A DNA stretch of 39,380 nucleotides, taken from the NCBI GenBank assembly GCA_900556465.1, contig USPK01000006.1:1-39380 (forward strand). The letters are read 5' to 3'. Below the pieces are notes generated by a model. It did no database searches. It was not told where the DNA came from and saw only the letters and a program-made list of their open reading frames with translations. This DNA comes from an uncultured Prevotella sp. GTDB lineage: Bacteria; Bacteroidota; Bacteroidia; Bacteroidales; Bacteroidaceae. Numbering within the stretch: the first letter of the stretch is position 1; every line of letters starts with the position of its first letter. Both the position numbers and the translations under genes were made by a program. Below are positions 7,746 to 15,192 of this stretch, piece after piece.

Positions 7746-9452
7746 TTACCTATCAATATCGGGCACAACGTAGTCGACCGTTCCGCCGATGGTAATCAAG
7801 TCTGCGATCAGGCTGTTTCGGCAGGCCGTATCCATTACGGCTACCAGCGGAAGTCCCGTGGCGCGGTAGTGGAGGCGGTAGGGTGATTTGTCGCCCTTGC
7901 TTTCCAGGAATACGCCAAATTCACCGCGGCTGCCTTCGACGGCAGAGTAGTACGTGCCGGCCGGTACCTTGATGATGGGCTTGGTCTTTGCCTGATAGGG
8001 GCCTTCGGGGATATTGTCGATGAGTTGTTCGATAATGTTCAAGCTCTCGAGGATTTCGTCCATACGAATCATGTAACGGGCGAAGCTGTCGCCCTCCGTG
8101 CGCGTGATTTCGTTGAACTTCACCTTGTCGTAGGCCGCATACGGCATGCGTTTGCGGACGTCGTTGTGCCAGCCTGAAGCACGGCCCGTACCACCGGTGC
8201 AACCGAATGAGATGCACTGCTCTTTGGTCAGGACGCCGACGCCTTTCGAGCGGTTCTGGAAAATAACGTTCCCCGTGAAGATGTCGTGATATTCCTGAAT
8301 GTTCTTACGCATGTAGGGGATGAACTCCTTGACCCGTTTCTGGAAGTTCGGGTGAATGTCCGCCATGACGCCGCCGATGGTGTTGTAGTTCAGGATGAGG
8401 CGGCCGCCGCAGGTCTCCTCGAAAATGTCGAGAATCTTTTCGCGGTCACGGAAACCGTAAAGGAAGGCCGTCGTTGCGCCCAGGTCCTGACAGAGGCAGG
8501 CGAAGTAAAGAATGTGCGAGTCGATACGTTGCAGCTCGTCCATGATGGTACGGATGACTTGTACGCGGTCGCTTACCTCGATACCCATCGCCTTTTCAAT
8601 ACACATGCACAGGGCGTGGCGGTTTTGCATGGCGCCCAGGTAGTCCAGGCGGTCGGTCAGGGCGAGTGTCTGCGGATACGTCAGGCTTTCGCTCATTTTC
8701 TCGATGCCGCGGTGGATGTAGCCCAGGATAGGGTCAATCTTCTTGATGCGCTCACCCTCCAGACTTACGCGGTAGTGCAATACACCGTGGGTAGAGGGGT
8801 GCTGCGGACCGATGTTAACCACGTAGTCGCCATCTTCAAAGATGCGGTTCTCGCCGCGGGTCACGGTGCCGTCGGGGTTCAGTGTCAGGGTCTCCGTCAC
8901 GTCGGCCAGCGGCTCGTTGGTCATGCGGAGCGGATTCTCCTTTAACGGGTCGTCGTCCTTGCGGAACGGGTAGCCCACCCAGTCCTCACGTAGGAAAATG
9001 CGGCGCATGTCCGGGTGGCCGGTGAACTTGATGCCGAAGAAGTCGAATACTTCCCGTTCGTAGATGTTGGCAATGTCCCACAGGTCGCTTACCGACGGGA
9101 GCAGCGGGTTCTCGCGGTCCGTCGTGGCCGTCTTGAGGCATGTGCGCTTTCCCGTTTCCGTCGATTCCAGATTGTAGACCACGCCGAGGCCCTCTTCCTG
9201 CCAGTCAACGCCCGTCAGGCATTCCAGGAAGTCCATCTTTTCCTCCTCGCGCAGTCTCTTCATTTCTGCGTGCAGGGCGCTCGGTTCAACGAAGCGCGGT
9301 TCTATCTGGTTTTCCGCAGGCTGAGCCGGAGCGGCGGGTTGAGGCTTTACAACGGGTTTCGCAGCTGTGGCAGCCGGTTTTTCCGCTTGAGCTGCCGCCT
9401 GCGGCTGTTTCTGTTCGCCGGCTGCCAGTGTTTTGTCTTGAATGTCTGTCAT
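7746..9452 (-). CDS. nuoCD: NADH-quinone oxidoreductase fused subunits C/D
   Basis: Fusion of the 30-kDa (NuoC) and 49-kDa (NuoD) peripheral-arm subunits; NuoD forms the quinone-binding pocket with NuoB. Of 568 residues, 1-50 are a low-complexity Ala/Pro/Gln/Lys segment. NuoC follows at about 51-166, ending in the signature EREVFDFFGIKFTGHPDMRR with downstream RKD. NuoD begins near 208 with IGPQHPSTHGVLH and ends in the typical VPDIDR. The start ATG overlaps the nuoB stop (ATGA), indicating coupling. The N-terminal extension is unusual; the rest is complete. Confidence 0.95.
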   Translation of the reverse strand: MTDIQDKTLAAGEQKQPQAAAQAEKPAATAAKPVVKPQPAAPAQPAENQIEPRFVEPSALHAEMKRLREEEKMDFLECLTGVDWQEEGLGVVYNLESTETGKRTCLKTATTDRENPLLPSVSDLWDIANIYEREVFDFFGIKFTGHPDMRRIFLREDWVGYPFRKDDDPLKENPLRMTNEPLADVTETLTLNPDGTVTRGENRIFEDGDYVVNIGPQHPSTHGVLHYRVSLEGERIKKIDPILGYIHRGIEKMSESLTYPQTLALTDRLDYLGAMQNRHALCMCIEKAMGIEVSDRVQVIRTIMDELQRIDSHILYFACLCQDLGATTAFLYGFRDREKILDIFEETCGGRLILNYNTIGGVMADIHPNFQKRVKEFIPYMRKNIQEYHDIFTGNVIFQNRSKGVGVLTKEQCISFGCTGGTGRASGWHNDVRKRMPYAAYDKVKFNEITRTEGDSFARYMIRMDEILESLNIIEQLIDNIPEGPYQAKTKPIIKVPAGTYYSAVEGSRGEFGVFLESKGDKSPYRLHYRATGLPLVAVMDTACRNSLIADLITIGGTVDYVVPDIDR

Positions 9453-10087
9453 GCCTGTTCCTCCTCGTTATAAAGTTCTTCACTGATTTCTTTCATTTTC
9501 TCGCGATAGGGGTCTTTCTGCTTGCGGTTGGTCGTACCGAAGAAGTTTTCAACCTTTACCTTGCGCTGCAACTGCATCATGCCGTACAGGAACGATTCAG
9601 GACGCGGCGGGCAGCCCGGTACGTAAACGTCGACGGGAATAATCTGGTCCACGCCCTGTACTACGTGATACGACTTGCGGAACGGGCCGCCGCTGACGGA
9701 GCAGCCGCCAATGGCCACGACATATTTCGGGTCGGCCATCTGGTCGTAGAGACGCTTCAGGACCGGAGCCATTTTTGTCGTAATCGTACCGCTCACCAGA
9801 ATGACGTCTGCCTGGCGGGGGCTGTTACGAGTTACCTCGAATCCGAAGCGGGCAATGTCGTAGCGGGCAGCGCAGACAGCCATAAATTCAATACCGCAGC
9901 AACTGGTGGCAAAGGTCAGCGGCCAAAGGGAGTTGCTTCGTCCCCAGTCGATGAGGTCGTCCAGCTTGCTTACGATAACGTTGGTGCCTTTCGCGTTCAG
10001 TTCGGCTACGAGCTTCTCGAAAGTCTCGTTGTCCTTGAACTCCTCGTACGGAATCGACTTGATTTTGGGCTTCTTCATTATTGCCAT
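9449..10087 (-). CDS. nuoB: NADH-quinone oxidoreductase subunit B
   Basis: Peripheral-arm subunit that binds cluster N2 and passes electrons to quinone. In the 212-residue form, the ligands are Cys63 and Cys64 (TSCCGIEF), Cys129 (GGCSVSGG) and Cys159 (VPGCPPRPE). The start is either the ATG at 10087 (MAIMKKPK) or the ATG at 10078, which overlaps the nuoA stop as TAATG. I give the first; the second would be 209 residues and equally functional. The frame is open far upstream through nuoA, but that part is a shadow. Confidence 0.94.
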   Translation of the reverse strand: MAIMKKPKIKSIPYEEFKDNETFEKLVAELNAKGTNVIVSKLDDLIDWGRSNSLWPLTFATSCCGIEFMAVCAARYDIARFGFEVTRNSPRQADVILVSGTITTKMAPVLKRLYDQMADPKYVVAIGGCSVSGGPFRKSYHVVQGVDQIIPVDVYVPGCPPRPESFLYGMMQLQRKVKVENFFGTTNRKQKDPYREKMKEISEELYNEEEQA

Positions 10088-10428
10088 TTCAGCGCTCCTT
10101 TCCTCCAGGCGTAAGCCAGGCCCAGAACTAAGATGAACAAGAAGAAGAGCACGCAAAACAGTCCGGCCGGACCCAGCGAGCGCATCACGACGGCCCACGG
10201 GAAGAGGAACATCGTTTCTACGTCGAACATAAGGAACAGGATTGCGAAAAGATAGTATCCCACTCGGAACTGCATCCATGAGCGTCCGCGGGTAGGGATA
10301 CCGCATTCGTAAGCCTCTTCCTTTTGCGCGTTGAAGCTGCGTGGCGAAATCAGGCGGGCCAGAATTGTCACGACGGCAACGAACGCGATACCTGTCAGCA
10401 AAGCTGTGACAAATAAGGTAAAGTTCAT
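10078..10428 (-). CDS. nuoA: NADH-quinone oxidoreductase subunit A
   Basis: First gene of the nuo operon; a three-helix membrane subunit near the quinone site. The 116-residue product shows the family pattern: an N-terminal helix, the loop with KEEAYECGIPTRGRSWMQFRVGYY (conserved Glu-Cys-Gly), then FDVETMFLFPWAV and a last helix. Length is normal. It overlaps the start of nuoB. The nearest promoter-like site lies about 245 bp upstream at 10673-10680. Confidence 0.94.
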   Translation of the reverse strand: MNFTLFVTALLTGIAFVAVVTILARLISPRSFNAQKEEAYECGIPTRGRSWMQFRVGYYLFAILFLMFDVETMFLFPWAVVMRSLGPAGLFCVLFFLFILVLGLAYAWRKGALKWQ

Positions 10429-10672
10429 AGCTCTTTTGTGTTATGATTGATAATGTTGGAATTGCTCAGTGAAAAACGCCGGCGTGTTTTTCGGGTAAGA
10501 AAGACTGTGTTTTTTCCGCTGGACTTGGGGATAAGGGCTACCCCAGGTGCGGACAACAACAAATCTGGCGAAACTCGCGCGTCCCGCCTTTGTCGTTTTG
10601 TTCCCTCCCTACGCTGCAGGCATACGGAGGTCTTGATTTTGCCCTTTTTCACGTCGAACGTCTTTCGGCTGG

Positions 10673-10680
10673 CAAAGTTA
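10673..10680 (-). promoter_or_regulatory. Putative nuo promoter, -7 box TAACTTTG
   Basis: Minus-strand TAACTTTG followed by C matches the Bacteroidetes -7 consensus TAnnTTTG. No well-spaced -33 TTTG is visible; the nearest is about 13 bp upstream. It would start transcription near 10665 and give a leader of about 235 nt. Confidence is moderate because of the long leader. Confidence 0.5.
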
Positions 10681-10683
10681 CAA

Positions 10684-10699
10684 AATTTGTGAACAAATT
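10684..10699. promoter_or_regulatory. Candidate operator palindrome upstream of nuo
   Basis: Perfect palindrome AATTTGT-GA-ACAAATT lying immediately upstream of the nuo -7 box, within the spacer where a regulator would interfere with RNA polymerase. A weaker related inverted repeat (TCTTGT, 7-nt spacer, ACAAGA) lies at 10720-10738. Half-site shape and spacing are compatible with a dimeric helix-turn-helix regulator such as a Crp/Fnr-type protein, but the regulator is not identifiable here. Confidence 0.4.
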
Positions 10700-10878
10700 C
10701 GCGAGGCTTCGTCGTCATTTCTTGTGTTAAAAACAAGATTTGCTTTCCGCGCTTGGCAATACGGCCGGATTTCTTCCACCTTTGTGACGTTCGCCGGCGG
10801 TGTGTTTTTTAATTTTTTTACCTTGATTTTCAGGGATATGAACCCTTCCCGCACGGCCTGTCCGTAGCGCAGAAACGA

Positions 10879-10914
10879 TTGTCCGCGGCCTGGGTATCTC
10901 CAGACCGCGGACAA
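10879..10914 (-). terminator. Terminator hairpin after the DUF805 gene
   Basis: TTGTCCGCGG (10879-10888) pairs perfectly with 10905-10914, and five further pairs including one G-U extend the stem to 15 bp around a 6-nt loop. On the minus strand it is followed by TCGTTTCT, a modest T run, 22 bp beyond the stop codon. The plus-strand side (CCGTTTTC) is similar. Confidence 0.7.
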
Positions 10915-10936
10915 CCGTTTTCAAGACTTGTGCCGC

Positions 10937-12088
10937 TTAGGGTTGAGCCATGGCCGTGCGTCGCAGGGTCAGGACGGCTTCCGTCTCGCCGGGCGACACC
11001 TCGAGGTGGATACGGAACGGCTTTTTCCCACCGGGCAGGTTCACCGTTTTGTCAAAGCTGTAAATGGTGGGGCCTGTCTTTTCCGTTGCCGTCGAGTCGG
11101 CCGGTGCGGGGCCGAAGTCTTCCAGGTAGTAGCCATAGTCTTCCTCTTCCGCGCCGCCCGTCGTTTTGCTCCAGTCGCCCAGGCGTTGCGTGGCCCGTTC
11201 CAGGTGGGCAATGTCGGCGGCCGTCAGCGGTTTCGTCAGGGTGATGGTAAATTCCCCGTCGTCCGTTTTTTCTATGTGGTCTATGCCGAGGTCTATGCCG
11301 ACAATCTCGCGTTGCAGGCTCAGGCGTACGCGCTCCATTTCGCTGTGCTCTTGCCGCGCGCTGCCGGTCAGGGCGCAGACCAAGCCGATGGAAGTCATCA
11401 CCAACGGCGAGAGGACGAAAAGCAGTCCGCGCTTGAACGACTTTTGCAGGCGGGTGCGCCAGGCCATCCACAAGTAGAACGGGGAGAAAATCAGCCAGGC
11501 CAGGGCGGCCTGGAGTCCGAGAAAGCGCGTCTTTTTGCAGCGGGCGGCGTCCTCCGGCGTAGCGGCGTACACCGTGGCCTGCGTCCCGTAGCGGTTGGGA
11601 GCGGGCACCGGAAGGGCAAACAGCAGGTAGACGTTGAAGAACGGGATGAAGAAGAACCAGCCGTTACGCCCCGTGTCGTGGCAGCGCTTCACGCCCTGTG
11701 TCGTGTAGAGCCAGCAGCTGACGAGCAGCAGGCTGTAGCCCGTAAACTTGGATACGCTGGCGCCGGCGCTCGTGCTGAACAGACTGACAAAGTCAACGAT
11801 GGACCCTCCGATAAGGGGCAGGGCCACCCAGCACAGGAGGTGGGAAAGGAGAAACTCCGCGCGGGTGATGCGTCCCTTGAAGGAGAACACCCGAGTAAAC
11901 CAGCCGGAGTTGTTGATGAGCAGGTTGTCCGTGTCGGGCAGTTCCGGCGGAAAGTCGCCGGGAGTGTGTACGGCCTCGGGCGCCTGCTCCTCGTTGGGCC
12001 GGGCGGGAGCTTGCGGCTGTGGGCTGCCGTCCGTCATCGGGGGAGTAGGGGGCAGCGTGGTGTCATCGTAGGGGGTGGGAGTTTCCAT
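10937..12088 (-). CDS. DUF805 domain membrane protein with disordered N-terminus and C-terminal domain
   Basis: Function unknown. Of 383 residues, 1-60 are Pro/Gln/Glu-rich and probably disordered. About 62-170 match the DUF805 family: SFKGRITRAEF, then membrane helices and the signature GVKRCHDTGRNGWFFFIPFFNVY. Two more hydrophobic segments follow at about 190-210 and 222-243. Residues 245-383 are a soluble, charged region I do not recognise, containing FTITLTKPLTAADIAHLERA. Most DUF805 proteins are only 110-160 residues, so both extensions are notable. It is a single-gene unit with its own promoter (12126-12133) and terminator. Role beyond membrane location cannot be inferred. Confidence 0.8.
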   Translation of the reverse strand: METPTPYDDTTLPPTPPMTDGSPQPQAPARPNEEQAPEAVHTPGDFPPELPDTDNLLINNSGWFTRVFSFKGRITRAEFLLSHLLCWVALPLIGGSIVDFVSLFSTSAGASVSKFTGYSLLLVSCWLYTTQGVKRCHDTGRNGWFFFIPFFNVYLLFALPVPAPNRYGTQATVYAATPEDAARCKKTRFLGLQAALAWLIFSPFYLWMAWRTRLQKSFKRGLLFVLSPLVMTSIGLVCALTGSARQEHSEMERVRLSLQREIVGIDLGIDHIEKTDDGEFTITLTKPLTAADIAHLERATQRLGDWSKTTGGAEEEDYGYYLEDFGPAPADSTATEKTGPTIYSFDKTVNLPGGKKPFRIHLEVSPGETEAVLTLRRTAMAQP

Positions 12089-12125
12089 TTTATTCCAGAA
12101 ATTATAGTGATAGCATTATCCTTTG

Positions 12126-12133
12126 CAAAGGTA
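12126..12133 (-). promoter_or_regulatory. Putative promoter of the DUF805 gene, TACCTTTG
   Basis: Minus-strand TACCTTTG followed by CA matches the Bacteroidetes -7 box. Transcription would start near 12118, about 30 nt before the ATG at 12088. A clear -33 TTTG at the right spacing is not seen. Confidence 0.6.
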
Positions 12134-12200
12134 AGAAGTTCGGCGGAAAAAACGTCAGTCTGTGCAGAAACTTTAGTGCCGTTCTTCCCGTTGGAACAGA

Positions 12201-12242
12201 AAGACAGGCGGACACATATATAATAAGGTGTCCGCCTGTCTT
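12201..12242 (-). terminator. ackA terminator
   Basis: A perfect 15-bp stem, AAGACAGGCGGACAC at 12201-12215 with its complement at 12228-12242, closes a 12-nt AT-rich loop. It lies 32 bp beyond the ackA stop. On the minus strand the second arm runs into TCTGTTCC after CTT, so the T run is short but the hairpin is very stable. Confidence 0.8.
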
Positions 12243-12274
12243 CAGGGGTTGCGTCGGTGTTCGCCGTCCGCGTG

Positions 12275-13468
12275 TCAGCCTTGTACCAGGGCCAGGGTGT
12301 CGCTTGCGATGAGCAGTTCCTCGTCCGTGGGGACGACGACTACTTTCACCTTGCTGTCCGGTGTGGAGATGATTTCCTCCTCGCCGTGGTTCTGGCGGTT
12401 CTTCTCTTCGTCCAGCTTGATGCCGAAGAACTCCATGTCGCTGACGGCGCCGCGGCGCACGTCCCACTGATGTTCTCCGACGCCGGCCGTGAAGACGATG
12501 ATGTCCACGCCGCCCATGGCTGCCGTGTAGGCACCGATGTATTTCTTGATGCGGTAGTCGTACATGTCGAGGGCAAGCTCTGCGCGCTTGTTGCCGGCGT
12601 TGCAGGCGGCTTCCACTTCGCGCATGTCGCTCGATACGCCCGAGATGCCCTTCACGCCGCTCTCCTTGTTGAGCAAGTCGCTCATCTGGTCCGGCGTGAA
12701 GCCCTCTTTCTTCATGATGCTCAGGACGGCCGACGGGTCAACGTCGCCCGAGCGCGTACCCATCATGAGGCCTTCCAGCGGCGTAAGGCCCATCGAGGTG
12801 TCGATACATTTCCCGTACTTCACCGCCGATACGGAAGCGCCGTTGCCAATGTGGCAGGTGATGATGCGTACGTCCTCCGGCTTCACGCCCAGCATTTCGC
12901 AAACGCGGGCCGTGACGAAGCGGTGGCTCGTGCCGTGTGCGCCCCAGCGGCGTATGTTGTTCTCTTCGTAATACTTGTAGGGGACGGCATACATGTAGGC
13001 GTGGGCCGGCATGGTCTGGTGGAAAGCCGTGTCGAATACGAAGACCTGCGGCAGGTTCGGGAGCATCTCCTTCACGGCCTCGTAGCCTTTCAGGTGGGCC
13101 GGGCTGTGGAGCGGGGCCAGCTCCATGTATTGGCGCCACTCGTCGAGCATCTCCTTCGTGACAATCTGGCTCTGCGTGAAGCGTCCGCCCGCCACGATGC
13201 GGTGACCGGCTGCCGAAATCTCGTCCAGGCTCTTGATGGCGCCGAACTCGGGGTTGAGCAGCGTGTCGAACATGAGCTTGATGCCTTCCGTATGGGTGGG
13301 GCAGGGCGATTCTATGATTTTGGTCTCACCGTTGATTTTCGTCTTCAGGAACGAACCTTCCAGACCGATTTTCTCAATGCCGCCGGCTGCCAGCACACTC
13401 TTGTCGTCCATTTCGTAAAGTTTGTACTTGATGGACGAACTGCCGCAATTGATGACTAAGATTTTCAT
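12275..13468 (-). CDS. ackA: Acetate kinase
   Basis: Converts acetyl phosphate and ADP to acetate and ATP, the energy-yielding last step of acetate fermentation, in the cytosol. I chose the ATG at 13468 (MKILVINCGSSSIKYKL, 397 residues, the usual length); the frame extends 24 codons upstream, but the promoter at 13543-13573 leaves this as the natural start. Visible signatures are the N-terminal phosphate-binding NCGSSS, Asp146 in FDTAFHQTMP, His178 in GAHGTSH, His206 in CHIGNGASV and GTRSGD. The usual HGG after GHRIV reads AGG here (residues 94-96), a small variation. Its partner pta is the next gene upstream, but with its own promoter and terminator. Confidence 0.96.
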   Translation of the reverse strand: MKILVINCGSSSIKYKLYEMDDKSVLAAGGIEKIGLEGSFLKTKINGETKIIESPCPTHTEGIKLMFDTLLNPEFGAIKSLDEISAAGHRIVAGGRFTQSQIVTKEMLDEWRQYMELAPLHSPAHLKGYEAVKEMLPNLPQVFVFDTAFHQTMPAHAYMYAVPYKYYEENNIRRWGAHGTSHRFVTARVCEMLGVKPEDVRIITCHIGNGASVSAVKYGKCIDTSMGLTPLEGLMMGTRSGDVDPSAVLSIMKKEGFTPDQMSDLLNKESGVKGISGVSSDMREVEAACNAGNKRAELALDMYDYRIKKYIGAYTAAMGGVDIIVFTAGVGEHQWDVRRGAVSDMEFFGIKLDEEKNRQNHGEEEIISTPDSKVKVVVVPTDEELLIASDTLALVQG

Positions 13469-13542
13469 GCGTAGGGATATAAGTTTTGTAAATTCTTTCG
13501 GTAAAAATCCGGAGGCGGGGAGAGGCCGCGTCCGAGGCACTG

Positions 13543-13573
13543 CAAAATTACACTTAATTTTCGGGAGGCAAAA
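13543..13573 (-). promoter_or_regulatory. ackA promoter (-33 TTTTG, -7 TAATTTTG)
   Basis: Minus strand: TTTTG at 13569-13573, an 18-bp spacer, then TAATTTTG at 13543-13550 followed by CA. Both boxes match the Bacteroidetes housekeeping promoter. The start would be near 13536, about 68 nt before the ackA ATG. Confidence 0.75.
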
Positions 13574-13692
13574 GTTAATGCAGTCTTTTTCTGTGCCCCC
13601 GTTTCGTAGCTTCGCCGCGCAACCGCCGCGCTGCCCGGCTGCCGGGCCGTGGAGTGGCGGGCCTGTGCGGCAGCCGCGTGCGGGAAAGCAAC

Positions 13693-13730
13693 GAGGCGGA
13701 CGCGCGCCCCGCAGGGCAGGCGTTCGCCTC
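13693..13730 (-). terminator. pta terminator hairpin
   Basis: GAGGCGGACGC (13693-13703) pairs with GCGTTCGCCTC (13720-13730) over 11 bp with one G-U pair. It lies 38 bp past the pta stop, and on the minus strand is followed by GTTGCTTTCCC. The T run is weak, so this is a moderate call. Confidence 0.55.
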
Positions 13731-13767
13731 GACAGGATGAGCGGAAAGGTCCGTTTCCGGGCGTCCC

Positions 13768-14787
13768 TTATTTCTGTGCGGCCGCTTTGGCGGCTATGGC
13801 CTGGTTGGCCGTGATGGCAATCATTTTGTAGACGTCGTCTACGCTGCAGCCGCGCGACAGGTCGTTGACCGGCCGGGCAATGCCTTGGAGAATCGGGCCT
13901 ACGGCCGTAGCGTGGCCCAGGCGTTGCACGAGCTTGTAGCCGATGTTGCCCACTTCCAGGTTCGGGACTACGAGCACGTTGGCGTTGCCGGCCACGGGGC
14001 TGCCCGGCGCCTTGCTGGCACCCACCGCGGGGACAAGGGCGGCGTCGGCTTGCAGCTCGCCGTCAATCAGTACGTCGGGAGCCATTTCCTTGGCCAGGGC
14101 AACGGCTTCGACAACCTTGTCGACCACTTCGTGCTTGGCCGAGCCCTTGGTCGAGAAGCTCAGCATGGCCACGCGCGGCGTGATGCCGGCCACGGCCTGC
14201 GCCGTGCGGGCGGTGCATACGGCAATCTGTGCCAGCTGATTGGCATCGGGCACGGGGGTAACGGCCACGTCGCCCATGACGAGCACACCGTTGTCGCCGC
14301 ACTCGGGCGCGTGGGTGAGCAGCAGCATGGCGCCGCTCACGCAAGTGATGCCGGGAGCGGTCTTAATGATCTGGAGCGCCGGGCGCAGGACGTTGCCCGT
14401 CGTGTTGCGGGCACCGGCCAACTGGCCGTCGGCTTCGCCCGACTTAATGATGAGGCAGCCCAGATAGAGCGGGTCGAGCACTTTCTGGCGTGCTTCCTCG
14501 ATGGTCATGCCTTTCTTCTTGCGCAGCTCGCAAAGCAGCTGGGCGTATTCTTCCTTCTTCGGGTTGTTCTCGGGATCAATGATCGTGGCCTTGTCAATAT
14601 TGCCGAGGCCCCACTTCTTGGCGCACTCCTTAATCTCCTCGGGGTTGCCGAGCAGAATCAGGTCGGCCACGCCGTCGGTCAGCGCTCTGTTGGCAGCTTT
14701 CAAGGTGCGCTCCTCCGTACCTTCGGGGAGCACGATGCGCTGCTTGTTTGCCTGGGCGCGCGCAATGAGTTGTTCAATGAGTTCCAT
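13768..14787 (-). CDS. pta: Phosphate acetyltransferase
   Basis: Transfers the acetyl group of acetyl-CoA to phosphate, giving acetyl phosphate for AckA. The start is set at the ATG at 14787 (MELIEQLIARAQANKQRIVLPEG, 339 residues), because the promoter lies at 14821-14828 and the 29 further upstream codons overlap it. This is the short form with only the PTA_PTB catalytic domain, lacking the N-terminal regulatory domain of the long enterobacterial enzyme. Recognisable segments include LPEGTEERTLKAAN, SGEADGQLAGARNTTGNVLRP, LSFSTKGSAKHE and FPN-like LVVPNLEVGNIGYKLVQR. It lies next to ackA on the same strand. Confidence 0.95.
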   Translation of the reverse strand: MELIEQLIARAQANKQRIVLPEGTEERTLKAANRALTDGVADLILLGNPEEIKECAKKWGLGNIDKATIIDPENNPKKEEYAQLLCELRKKKGMTIEEARQKVLDPLYLGCLIIKSGEADGQLAGARNTTGNVLRPALQIIKTAPGITCVSGAMLLLTHAPECGDNGVLVMGDVAVTPVPDANQLAQIAVCTARTAQAVAGITPRVAMLSFSTKGSAKHEVVDKVVEAVALAKEMAPDVLIDGELQADAALVPAVGASKAPGSPVAGNANVLVVPNLEVGNIGYKLVQRLGHATAVGPILQGIARPVNDLSRGCSVDDVYKMIAITANQAIAAKAAAQK

Positions 14788-14820
14788 GGTGATGAAAATT
14801 TTTGGTCTGTATTCTGCTTG

Positions 14821-14828
14821 CAAAAGTA
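14821..14828 (-). promoter_or_regulatory. Putative pta promoter, TACTTTTG
   Basis: Minus-strand TACTTTTG followed by CA, in an AT-rich pocket of otherwise GC-rich DNA, 34 bp upstream of the pta ATG. No good -33 TTTG is seen at the usual spacing. Confidence 0.6.
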
Positions 14829-14966
14829 CGCAAAAAAATGAATCCTTAGTAGGATTGCTATATCTATGTTTCAAAAAATTGCTGTGCCCAGCGGCGGCGC
14901 AGGAGGCGTCCCCGGGCCCGCCGGCGCGCGGACGGCCGGGGCGCGGACGTCGGTAGTCGGGCGCGC

Positions 14967-15027
14967 CACGGGGCTAAGGCCCGTAGCGACAGGAATAGGC
15001 CCCGTAAAAACTGGGATAGGGCCCGTG
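14967..15027 (-). repeat. 21-bp-period intergenic repeat, copy 2
   Basis: Read on the minus strand, the three blocks are CCCTATCCC with linker GTTTTTAC, GCCTATTCC with a diverged linker GTCGCTAC, and CCTTAGCCCCGTG, at an exact 21-bp period. The ends CACGGG and CCCGTG are inverted. An outer pair GGTAGTCG (14952-14959) and CGACTACC (15035-15042) encloses the whole copy in a 91-bp imperfect palindrome. It lies beyond the tRNA terminator. Confidence 0.85.
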
Positions 15028-15133
15028 CGCGGCGCGACTACCGGCGCTTCCGCCGGTCGCCGGGGTGCACTTGCGGGACCGGGCCTTGCCGGCGGCCGGG
15101 TGCTGCCGCGCAGCGCGGCGGACAGACAACGGA

Positions 15134-15179
15134 AAAACGGCATCAAACGGGGCACTTGACCTCCTTTTGATGCCGTTTT
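15134..15179 (-). terminator. tRNA terminator
   Basis: AAAACGGCATCAAA (15134-15147) and its exact complement at 15166-15179 form a 14-bp stem with an 18-nt loop. On the minus strand the stem ends in TTTTTCC. It starts 13 bp after the tRNA 3' end and is a convincing intrinsic terminator. Confidence 0.85.
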
Positions 15180-15192
15180 CTTTTTGAAACCG

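Larger units (their letters stand above)
10429..10936. other. 508-bp intergenic region: nuo leader and promoter, DUF805 terminator
   Basis: No gene is apparent. From right to left it holds the terminator of the DUF805 gene (10879-10914), an inverted repeat TCTTGT/ACAAGA (10720-10738), a perfect AT-rich palindrome (10684-10699) and a minus-strand -7 element (10673-10680). A leader of about 235 nt then runs to nuoA. The leader includes a small self-complementary ACGCCGGCGT near 10486 that I cannot interpret. Confidence 0.6.
14788..15192. other. 405-bp intergenic region between tRNA and pta
   Basis: No gene is supported. It contains the tRNA terminator (15134-15179), repeat copy 2 inside a larger palindrome (14952-15042), a very GC-rich stretch without clear features (14880-14950 and 15043-15125), and the pta promoter (14821-14828). 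Open frames across it consist of GC-rich sequence and the repeat. Confidence 0.6.

Noticed and set aside
10429..10665. A riboswitch in the long nuo leader.
   Set aside because: I see no conserved core of a known riboswitch class, only a short self-complementary stretch.
14866..15159. Open frames of 94-97 codons on both strands between pta and the tRNA.
   Set aside because: They are made from the GC-rich gap, repeat copy 2 and the tRNA terminator.
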